DNA of 64,000 nt from NCBI GenBank assembly GCA_964017185.1, contig OZ024871.1, positions 59,633,226-59,697,225 of the forward strand. Reading direction: 5' to 3'. Under the pieces are notes generated by a model, which worked only from the letters and a program-made list of their open reading frames with translations, had not been told where the DNA came from and did no database searches. Origin of the DNA: Rugalucina vietnamica (lineage: Eukaryota > Mollusca > Bivalvia > Lucinida > Lucinidae). The translations under genes were made by a program, and so were the position numbers. Positions 1 through 7,900 of this stretch are shown here, piece by piece (within the stretch, counting starts at the first letter, position 1; every line of letters starts with the position of its first letter).

Positions 1-53
1 TCTGACATTTTCTGACATTTATAAATTTATACACATCTGAAAAAGTTCAACCA

Positions 54-474
54 ATGGGAAGTATTGGACAAAACAACATTAATATACTAGTATACCGGGG
101 TTTTGGAAAGCCAGCTAAAGAAAGTTTGGTTAGCTGAGTTCCTGTTTTATGCCCCACTCAACAGCTAGTCATATGGAGACGTGAGCTATAGCAAAGCAGG
201 AAATTAGGGATAGCAGAGGATAAATTTTTATATTTTCAATTTTCATTTAATGTTTCATTATTTTTGTTTATTTTTTTAAGTTTTTTGGCACTTCTAGTCC
301 ATTCATATGAGAAGGTACACGTAGGCAAAGATCAGGAAAAGGCGCAATCAGAAAAAGATTCCCACTCCAAAAACCGAGGTGGGAAAAAACCAAACTAACA
401 ATCGGGTACTTATACCATGAAACATATCGTAAGCCGAATGAGCAGCTATTTTCCCAATAGGTGGCCACTCATTC
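54..474. other. AT-rich spacer of the unit
   Basis: No gene seen. It contains a perfect 12-bp palindrome TATACTAGTATA at 83-94, a T-rich stretch at 224-290 and several CATATG words. Short open frames on the minus strand overlap it but have no recognisable domain. Confidence 0.6.
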
Positions 475-712
475 ATATGAGGCCCATATAGTCCAAATGT
501 ACGGCCGTTATAGTCCAAAAGAAAGTCCCGTATAGCCCAGTTATGATAGCCAAAGCCCGTATAGTCCATCCATTGGACTATTTGGGACATATCGTACATT
601 GCCGCAATGCCCATATAGTCCACTACGGCCCCTATAGTCCATTGCCCGCAATCTACGATAATGCCCATATAGTCCACTAAGGCCCCTATAGTCCATTGCC
701 GCAATCTACGAG
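475..712. repeat. TATAGTCC minisatellite
   Basis: The word TATAGTCC, or close forms such as TATAGCCC, occurs about every 20-40 bases. The end of the block is a clear tandem pair of ~54 bp (607-660 and 661-712), differing mainly by one lost C. One inverted form, GGACTAT, at about 575 pairs with TAGTCCA to make a small hairpin. On the minus strand it reads as a repetitive 118-codon frame, which reflects the DNA repeat. The block recurs in every unit that covers this offset. Confidence 0.85.
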
Positions 713-974
713 AAATTGCGCAATATGGTCCATACTATCTCCCTTTGAATGATTTTACTGTTTCCAAAGGTACTAACCTTTATATTTTACTTACTTCTCT
801 TTAAAGCAGACACCAGTTAAGCATTGTCGTAAGTGCCGGCACATCTATACTGAAAAATCGAGGATGGCCAGCCGCTTTCGCAAGCGCAAACTTCCCTTCA
901 ATACAATGTTTTCGAAAATTCAGAATGACAAGCGAGATTGACGTCATAAGGGCTAAATGTTGGCAGTAGAATGA
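713..974 (+). repeat. 262-bp block, copy A
   Basis: This block lines up without gaps with 3647-3908; I counted 32 differences in 262 positions, about 88% identity. It starts AAATTGCGCA and ends GCAGTAGAATGA. It contains a full TGACGTCA octamer at 939-946, which copy B lacks. The differences are spread along the block and cluster around 873-892. I do not recognise the sequence. Confidence 0.9.
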
Positions 975-1425
975 AAGTGCGCATAATCAAACAAGGTGTG
1001 TTGCAAGCCCCAACGTAAACCGAGATGCACGTGATCTCCCAGCTGTACCTTAAAACCACTTGAACCGAAACTTTACGAAAATGAAACACAGATAACAAAT
1101 ATACGAAAGTACGATGAGAGAAAGGGGGTCACTACTTTGACCTTGACATTATGCCCACTTGAAGGTTCTATTTGTTAATATTGTTCAATGTTTGCTCAAT
1201 AGTTCCTCGTAGACTCCTAACATAATCATAAAAGGACGTAGACTGCAGAAAAATGACAACTCTAGCTTTGGGTTTTTTGTTTGTTTTTTCTCTCAGATAG
1301 AGCACAAAGAATAGGTTACTATGTAAAAATATATGAAAAAACATGCTTGATAAAGCTATCCAGGGTTTGAAATAATAATAATAAAAAAATAAATAAAGAT
1401 GACCACACTTCCAATTATCGAGATA
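975..1425. other. Spacer with splice-acceptor-like tract and AT-rich run
   Basis: No gene seen. The features are a CACGTG word at 1028-1033, a long T-rich tract ending in CTCTCAG at 1271-1296 that looks like a 3' splice site on the + strand, and an AATAAT/AATAAA-rich run at 1371-1399. Nothing shows that any of these is used. Confidence 0.5.
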
Positions 1426-1558
1426 AAGACGTTTTTACTACGTTTGATCAAAACTAGTATTATTTTGATTGGTGACTTGTCTCCCCTGATAAAAGAAGTT
1501 CGGTAATAGCAACCAAAAATAGCAACAATTTCCTACGCGAGGGTTAGCAAAGAGGCAA
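1426..1558 (+). repeat. Element E, partial copy E3
   Basis: The core at 1489-1558 matches 1779-1848 at a fixed shift of 290 bp, with 6 differences in 70 positions. The first bases (AAAGACGTTTTTACTAC) also resemble the start of E1, but the middle, including the 40-bp palindrome, is missing or replaced. Confidence 0.8.
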
Positions 1559-1667
1559 GATTTCTCTAATCCTAACCCTAACCCAACCAATATACAACAC
1601 ATACATTGCAGACACAAGGTCCTAGCCCTACCCGTTACCGAGATACAGTTCCTCAAAGTCTCATTCA

Positions 1668-1939
1668 TAAACGTTTTTACTACTTTACCCTTTAAACTGG
1701 TTGAACCCTTTCATATGCACATAAATTTATAGATGTCAGAAAATGTCAGAATGCTTCTGACAATTTTCTGACAGCGTAATAAAAGAAGTTCGGTAACATC
1801 TGCTAAAAATAGTAACAATTTCCTACGCGAGGGTTAGCAAAGAGGCAACATAACCCTAACCCTTACCTAACCCTAACCGAATTACATACAAATATCCTTC
1901 CGATTACCTCTACCCATCGGAAAATACCTATTCCCTAAC
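1668..1939 (+). repeat. Element E, copy E1
   Basis: A ~272-bp element starting TAAACGTTTTTACTAC and ending CCTATTCCCTAAC. It aligns with 4291-4563 at about 93% identity by eye. In order it contains a 40-bp near-palindrome, the shared core AAAAGAAGTTCGGTAAC, a TCCTACGCGAGGG word, a short CCCTAA stretch and a TCGGAAAATACC tail. It is followed directly by CCCTAA tracts, as E2 is. It has no coding capacity and does not match a family I know. Confidence 0.85.
1734..1773. repeat. 40-bp near-perfect palindrome
   Basis: The two ~19-base arms are built from TGTCAGAAAAT and GTCAGAA words and are complementary apart from one extra base in one arm; the centre is a few bases. As single-stranded DNA or RNA it would fold into a strong hairpin. 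The same palindrome occurs at 4354-4393 (with one change) and in reverse orientation at 4827-4866, and again in each unit. Confidence 0.9.
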
Positions 1940-1950
1940 CCAAACCAAAA

Positions 1951-2293
1951 CCCTAACCCTAACCCTAACCCTACATCAGATCATAACCAAGGTGGGCAAG
2001 TTGCCCATCTTCGCACACCAGCTTATACCCTAACCCTAACCCTAACCCTAACCCTACACCCTAACCCTAACCCTAACCCTAACCCTAACCCTCTTAAACC
2101 TAACCCTAACCCTAACCCTAACCCCAACCCCCTAACCCTAACCCTAACCCTAACCCCCTAACCCCCTAACCCTACCCCTAACCCCTAACCCTAACCCTAA
2201 CCCTAACCCTAACCCCAACCCTAACCCCAACCCCAACCCCAACCGTAACCCTGACCCTAACCCTGACCCTAACCCTGACCCTAACCCTCACCC
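1951..2293 (-). repeat. Telomere-like CCCTAA tracts with variant words
   Basis: A short pure tract (1951-1973) is followed by a small hairpin, TGGGCAAGTTGCCCA at 1993-2007, and a long tract (2028-2293). The long tract starts with exact CCCTAA and decays to the right: CCCCTAA and CCCCCTAA words, then CCCCAA words near 2216-2245, then alternating CCCTGA/CCCTAA pairs with a 12-bp period at 2250-2290. The G-rich telomere strand is the minus strand, which could form G-quadruplexes. Confidence 0.95.
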
Positions 2294-2614
2294 ATACTGA
2301 TATTAAAATATACTGTTTGACGCTAAAATTGACTTCCCTTTGACCCTCGGTGTTGACCCTCGGGGTTGGCATATTCGAATTCTTCATCGAAAATGACTTA
2401 CTACAGAACACAAAATTAACGCTCTAACTCTAACCCTCTTCCAGCTATGCGAAATTCTGAGTTTGCATGCTTACCATAGGGTTAGGGTTGGGGCTAGGAT
2501 CAACCTGTGTCAATGTTGTTCTTGCCCAATACTCAGACTACATGTAGGCATAAATACGTGTGTGATATGTCCATGCAGTTACCACGTATAGAGGTCGAAA
2601 GTTTATAACAGTCG
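2294..2614. other. Spacer between telomere-like tract and minisatellite
   Basis: No gene seen. It contains decayed hexamers (TTGACCCTCGG near 2340), a short TAGGGTTAGGGTTGGGG stretch at 2478-2494 and otherwise unique sequence. A 73-77 codon minus-strand frame starts here, but most of it is translated CCCTAA repeat (Val-Arg dipeptides). Confidence 0.55.
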
Positions 2615-3520
2615 CTATTTAACGGTTAACATTTTTTAATAAGCTGGGTAATGTAATGGGTTTTATTAAAAGGGGTTATGGTTAGTAAAGGGTTAACCTT
2701 TCTGACAAGCTTGGTTATCAAAGGCGTTATGCTGAGTAAATGGTCGAGGGTTAACCTTTTTCGCTAGTTGGGTTATCAAAGGGTTGATTGTGAGTAAAGG
2801 GTTAAGACTTCACCTTTTTGTCTAGCTGGGTTATCAAAAGGTTGATGCTGAGAAAAGTGTAAATGGTTAACCTATTTGACAAGCTGGGGTTATCAAAAGG
2901 GGTAAAGGTAGGTCAAGGGTTAATGCTTAACCTTTTTAGCTAGCTTGGTATTCTGATGGGGTTATGACGAGTTAAGGGTTAAGGGTGAGCCTTTTTGACT
3001 AGCTGGGTTATCTAAAGGTGTTATCAAATATCAAAAAAGGGTTATGGAAAACAAAGGGTTAACCTTTTTAACTAGCTTTGTATTTAACGGTTAGGGTGCG
3101 AAAAGGGTAGAGGGTTACCCTTTTTGACTAGTTTGGTTATCAAAAGGTGTTATCAAAAGCGGTTAAGGTTTAAGCTTTTTTCCTAGCTGGGCTATCAAAG
3201 GGATTATTGTGAGTAAAGGGTTAAGGGTTGAACTTCTTGACAAGCTGGATAATAGAAATGGTTTATGGTAAAGGGTTAAGTGTTAACCCTTTTGACTAGA
3301 TGGGTTATCAAAAGGGGTTATCAAAAGGGGTAATGGTGAAAGAAAAAAGGGGGTTAAAGGGTGAACCTTTTCGACTAGCATTGCTATCAAAAGCGATTAT
3401 GATGAGTAAATGGTTGAGGTTTAACCCTCTTATGGTATGGTAAGTAGAGGGTTAAGGGTTTATCTTTATGACTAGCTGGGTTATCAAAATGGGTTATCAA
3501 AAGGGGCTATGGTGAGTAAA
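2615..3520 (+). repeat. ~60-bp minisatellite, main block
   Basis: About 14-15 diverged tandem monomers of 55-72 bp. A typical monomer reads GGGTTAACCTTTTTGAC, then TAGCTGGGTTATCAAAAG, then GGGTTATGGTGAGTAAAG. GGGTTA words recur several times per monomer, and many monomers carry the palindrome GGTTAACC. The monomers in one unit differ strongly from each other, but the whole block is the same from unit to unit, so spread occurs at the level of the 4.8-kb unit. Confidence 0.9.
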
Positions 3521-3558
3521 GGGTTAAGGGTTAGGGTTAGGGTTAGGGTTAGGGTTAG
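3521..3558 (+). repeat. Telomere-like TTAGGG tract, opposite orientation
   Basis: About six GGGTTA/GGGTTAA words on the + strand, opposite to the CCCTAA tracts at 1951-2293 and 4245-4793. It joins smoothly to the last GGGTTAAG word of the minisatellite. Four or more G-triplets here could form a quadruplex on the + strand. Confidence 0.92.
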
Positions 3559-3646
3559 TGTAAAATGTTGAAATCGAAGTATATTTGAATGTATTTTGCT
3601 ATCGTCGTCGGTTTATAAATGGTCACTGGTGAGGGTCCCGTACCCG
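3559..3646. other. Short spacer before block B
   Basis: Unique AT-rich sequence in each unit. Nothing recognisable was seen. Confidence 0.5.
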
Positions 3647-3908
3647 AAATTGCGCAGTATGGTCCATATTATCTCCCTTTGAATGTTTTTACTGCTTCCA
3701 AAGGTACTAACCTTTATATTTTACTTACTTCTCTTGGAAGCAGGCACCAGTACAGCATTATCCTAGGTGTAGGCACATCTATATTGAAAAATCGTGGATG
3801 GCCACTTGCTGTCAACCGCGCAAACTACCCTCCAATACAATGCTTTCGAAAATTCTGAATGACAAGCGAGATTGACGACATAAGGGCTACATGTTGCCAG
3901 TAGAACGA
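3647..3908 (+). repeat. 262-bp block, copy B
   Basis: Ungapped partner of 713-974, about 88% identical. The TGACGTCA octamer of copy A is changed to TGACGACA here. The block splits the 60-bp minisatellite into two parts (2615-3520 and 3925-4110), so either it entered that repeat or the repeat grew on both sides of it. A duplicated ATGTTGCCAGTAGAA word follows at 3891 and 3910. Confidence 0.9.
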
Positions 3909-3924
3909 ACATGTTGCCAGTAGA

Positions 3925-4110
3925 ATAACCTTTTTGACTGGCTGGTTTTGTCAAGAGAGTTCATGTGAGTAAAGAACTAAGGGTAAATGAATTTCACCCG
4001 ATGGGTAATCAAAAGGGGTTATGGTGAGTAAAGGGTTAAGGGTTAACCCTTTTACAAGCTTGGATATCAAAAGGGGTTATGGAGAGTAAAGTGTTAAGGG
4101 TTAACCTTTG
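3925..4110 (+). repeat. ~60-bp minisatellite, second block
   Basis: Three more monomers of the same family as 2615-3520, including AACCTTTTTGACTGGCTGG at about 3928 and GGTGAGTAAAGGGTTAAG near 4023. The block ends at TTAACCTTTG. Confidence 0.88.
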
Positions 4111-4244
4111 TTCTTATATTTTTAGACAAACACATGTGATTTGACACGAGCCACGTGTTACATAGAACCAATCAGAAGCCGCACCATAACAGCTGAAGGC
4201 GGAGCTCCTCATCTCTCATCCCTCATTTCGTCATTTGTCCCCTA
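4111..4244 (+). promoter_or_regulatory. Promoter-like block upstream of CCCTAA tract
   Basis: This is a non-repetitive ~130-bp stretch with several transcription-factor-like words: CACATGTG near 4131, E-box CACGTG at 4152-4157, a perfect CCAAT-box core AACCAATCAG at 4166-4175 (fits the known NF-Y consensus) and CAGCTG at 4190-4195, followed by GGCGGAGC and a CT-rich stretch. It lies directly before a CCCTAA tract. It is kept in every unit, but so is all the rest of the unit, so conservation does not argue for function. Promoter activity is inference from motifs only. Confidence 0.35.
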
Positions 4245-4293
4245 CCCTAACCCTAACCCTAACCCCTAACCCTAACCCTAACCCTAACCCTAA
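4245..4293 (-). repeat. Telomere-like CCCTAA tract
   Basis: About eight CCCTAA words with one CCCCTAA. It lies between the promoter-like block and element copy E2, which begins with the last TAA. Confidence 0.93.
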
Positions 4294-4563
4294 ACGTTTT
4301 TTACTACTATACCCTTTAAACTGATGGAACCTTTTCAGATGTAAATAAAATGATAGATGTCAGAAAATGTCAGAATGCTTCTGACAGTTTTCTGACAGCG
4401 TAATAAAAGAAGTTCGGTAACATCTACTAAAAATAGTAACACTTTCCTACGCGAGGGTTAGCAAAGAGGCAACATAACCCTAACCCTTACCTAACCCTAA
4501 CCGAATTACCTACAAATATCCTTCCGAGTACTTGGACTCATCGGAAAATACCTATTCCCTAAC
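4291..4563 (+). repeat. Element E, copy E2
   Basis: About 93% identical to E1 (1668-1939) by eye. Most differences are in the first 80 bases and near 4527-4542. It includes the 40-bp near-palindrome at 4354-4393. With the reversed copy E4 at 4794-4902 it forms an inverted repeat around the CCCTAA tract. Confidence 0.85.
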
Positions 4564-4565
4564 TC

Positions 4566-4793
4566 TAAACCCTTACCCTAACCCTAACCCTTACAATAAC
4601 CCAACCCTAACCCTAACCCCTAACCCTAACCCTATCCCTAACCCCTAACCCTAACCCTAACCCTAACCCAAACCCTAACCCTAACCCTAACCCTAACCCC
4701 TAACCCTAACCCTAACCCTAACCCCTAACCCTAACCCTAACCCTAACCCTAACCCAAACCCTAACCCCTAACCCTAACCCTAACCCTAACCCT
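4566..4793 (-). repeat. Terminal telomere-like tract of the unit
   Basis: About 230 bp of CCCTAA with CCCCTAA, CCCTTA, CCCTAT and CCCAAA interruptions. The order of the interruptions works as a barcode: units 1-2 are alike, 3-4 are alike, 5 is shorter, 7-9 lack about 90 bp including the second CCCAAACCC, and 10-13 are 13 bp longer than 7-9. This tract accounts for most of the length difference between the left and right blocks. Confidence 0.93.
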
Positions 4794-4902
4794 ATTTTAG
4801 TAGATGTTACCGAACTTCTTTTATGCTGTCAGAAAATTGTCAGAAGCATTCTGACATTTTCTGACATTTATAAATTTATACACATCTGAAAAAGTTCAAC
4901 CA
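4794..4902 (-). repeat. Element E, inverted copy E4
   Basis: The reverse complement of this stretch matches the first half of element E: a GGTTGAAC-like start, the ATAAATTTATA word, the 40-bp palindrome (4827-4866) and the AAAAGAAGTTCGGTAACATC core. It lacks the GTAA of the GCGTAATAAAAG junction and the CGCGAGGG tail. It touches the CCCTAA tract on its left and unique spacer on its right. The window opens inside the equivalent copy (1-53). Confidence 0.85.
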
Positions 4903-7900
4903 ATGGGAAGTATTGGACAAAACAACATTAATATACTAGTATACCGGGGTTTTGGAAAGCCAGCTAAAGAAAGTTTGGTTAGCTGAGTTCCTGTTTTATG
5001 CCCCACTCAACAGCTAGTCATATGGAGACGTGAGCTATAGCAAAGCAGGAAATTAGGGATAGCAGAGGATAAATTTTTATATTTTCAATTTTCATTTAAT
5101 GTTTCATTATTTTTGTTTATTTTTTTAAGTTTTTTGGCACTTCTAGTCCATTCATATGAGAAGGTACACGTAGGCAAAGATCAGGAAAAGGCGCAATCAG
5201 AAAAAGATTCCCACTCCAAAAACCGAGGTGGGAAAAAACCAAACTAACAATCGGGTACTTATACCATGAAACATATCGTAAGCCGAATGAGCAGCTATTT
5301 TCCCAATAGGTGGCCACTCATTCATATGAGGCCCATATAGTCCAAATGTACGGCCGTTATAGTCCAAAAGAAAGTCCCGTATAGCCCAGTTATGATAGCC
5401 AAAGCCCGTATAGTCCATCCATTGGACTATTTGGGACATATCGTACATTGCCGCAATGCCCATATAGTCCACTACGGCCCCTATAGTCCATTGCCCGCAA
5501 TCTACGATAATGCCCATATAGTCCACTAAGGCCCCTATAGTCCATTGCCGCAATCTACGAGAAATTGCGCAATATGGTCCATACTATCTCCCTTTGAATG
5601 ATTTTACTGTTTCCAAAGGTACTAACCTTTATATTTTACTTACTTCTCTTTAAAGCAGACACCAGTTAAGCATTGTCGTAAGTGCCGGCACATCTATACT
5701 GAAAAATCGAGGATGGCCAGCCGCTTTCGCAAGCGCAAACTTCCCTTCAATACAATGTTTTCGAAAATTCAGAATGACAAGCGAGATTGACGTCATAAGG
5801 GCTAAATGTTGGCAGTAGAATGAAAGTGCGCATAATCAAACAAGGTGTGTTGCAAGCCCCAACGTAAACCGAGATGCACGTGATCTCCCAGCTGTACCTT
5901 AAAACCACTTGAACCGAAACTTTACGAAAATGAAACACAGATAACAAATATACGAAAGTACGATGAGAGAAAGGGGGTCACTACTTTGACCTTGACATTA
6001 TGCCCACTTGAAGGTTCTATTTGTTAATATTGTTCAATGTTTGCTCAATAGTTCCTCGTAGACTCCTAACATAATCATAAAAGGACGTAGACTGCAGAAA
6101 AATGACAACTCTAGCTTTGGGTTTTTTGTTTGTTTTTTCTCTCAGATAGAGCACAAAGAATAGGTTACTATGTAAAAATATATGAAAAAACATGCTTGAT
6201 AAAGCTATCCAGGGTTTGAAATAATAATAATAAAAAAATAAATAAAGATGACCACACTTCCAATTATCGAGATAAAGACGTTTTTACTACGTTTGATCAA
6301 AACTAGTATTATTTTGATTGGTGACTTGTCTCCCCTGATAAAAGAAGTTCGGTAATAGCAACCAAAAATAGCAACAATTTCCTACGCGAGGGTTAGCAAA
6401 GAGGCAAGATTTCTCTAATCCTAACCCTAACCCAACCAATATACAACACATACATTGCAGACACAAGGTCCTAGCCCTACCCGTTACCGAGATACAGTTC
6501 CTCAAAGTCTCATTCATAAACGTTTTTACTACTTTACCCTTTAAACTGGTTGAACCCTTTCATATGCACATAAATTTATAGATGTCAGAAAATGTCAGAA
6601 TGCTTCTGACAATTTTCTGACAGCGTAATAAAAGAAGTTCGGTAACATCTGCTAAAAATAGTAACAATTTCCTACGCGAGGGTTAGCAAAGAGGCAACAT
6701 AACCCTAACCCTTACCTAACCCTAACCGAATTACATACAAATATCCTTCCGATTACCTCTACCCATCGGAAAATACCTATTCCCTAACCCAAACCAAAAC
6801 CCTAACCCTAACCCTAACCCTACATCAGATCATAACCAAGGTGGGCAAGTTGCCCATCTTCGCACACCAGCTTATACCCTAACCCTAACCCTAACCCTAA
6901 CCCTACACCCTAACCCTAACCCTAACCCTAACCCTAACCCTCTTAAACCTAACCCTAACCCTAACCCTAACCCCAACCCCCTAACCCTAACCCTAACCCT
7001 AACCCCCTAACCCCCTAACCCTACCCCTAACCCCTAACCCTAACCCTAACCCTAACCCTAACCCCAACCCTAACCCCAACCCCAACCCCAACCGTAACCC
7101 TGACCCTAACCCTGACCCTAACCCTGACCCTAACCCTCACCCATACTGATATTAAAATATACTGTTTGACGCTAAAATTGACTTCCCTTTGACCCTCGGT
7201 GTTGACCCTCGGGGTTGGCATATTCGAATTCTTCATCGAAAATGACTTACTACAGAACACAAAATTAACGCTCTAACTCTAACCCTCTTCCAGCTATGCG
7301 AAATTCTGAGTTTGCATGCTTACCATAGGGTTAGGGTTGGGGCTAGGATCAACCTGTGTCAATGTTGTTCTTGCCCAATACTCAGACTACATGTAGGCAT
7401 AAATACGTGTGTGATATGTCCATGCAGTTACCACGTATAGAGGTCGAAAGTTTATAACAGTCGCTATTTAACGGTTAACATTTTTTAATAAGCTGGGTAA
7501 TGTAATGGGTTTTATTAAAAGGGGTTATGGTTAGTAAAGGGTTAACCTTTCTGACAAGCTTGGTTATCAAAGGCGTTATGCTGAGTAAATGGTCGAGGGT
7601 TAACCTTTTTCGCTAGTTGGGTTATCAAAGGGTTGATTGTGAGTAAAGGGTTAAGACTTCACCTTTTTGTCTAGCTGGGTTATCAAAAGGTTGATGCTGA
7701 GAAAAGTGTAAATGGTTAACCTATTTGACAAGCTGGGGTTATCAAAAGGGGTAAAGGTAGGTCAAGGGTTAATGCTTAACCTTTTTAGCTAGCTTGGTAT
7801 TCTGATGGGGTTATGACGAGTTAAGGGTTAAGGGTGAGCCTTTTTGACTAGCTGGGTTATCTAAAGGTGTTATCAAATATCAAAAAAGGGTTATGGAAAA

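Larger units (their letters stand above)
1..4849 (+). repeat. Satellite unit 1 (4849 bp)
   Basis: First full repeat period. The start is arbitrary: it is simply where the window opens, inside the inverted element end E4. Base 1 corresponds to base 4850 in the next period. This unit is used below as the reference for the internal parts. It carries the left-block variants and CACCCATACTG at 2289, a base shared only with units 2 and 3. Confidence 0.95.

Noticed and set aside
348..704. 118-codon minus-strand frame, repeated in every unit
   Set aside because: It translates the TATAGTCC minisatellite (repeated QWTIGA-VDYMGI segments), shows no known domain, and recurs only because the DNA units are nearly identical.
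898..1668. 66- and 76-codon minus-strand frames
   Set aside because: Short, without recognisable motifs, and crossing repeat boundaries (block A, element E3). Typical chance frames.
2178..2411. 77-codon minus-strand frame rich in Val-Arg
   Set aside because: It is translated telomere-like repeat. Its length changes with the number of hexamers.
2615..3520. CRISPR-like array
   Set aside because: The repeats are diverged and contiguous with no unique equal-length spacers, and the surrounding DNA is eukaryotic.
3619..3858. 79-codon + strand frame in every unit
   Set aside because: It lies over duplicated block B. The matching block A does not keep the frame open, so there is no sign of protein-level conservation.
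4566..4793. True chromosome end (functional telomere)
   Set aside because: The tract is short, full of variant words, and followed by further satellite units on both sides, so it is interstitial.
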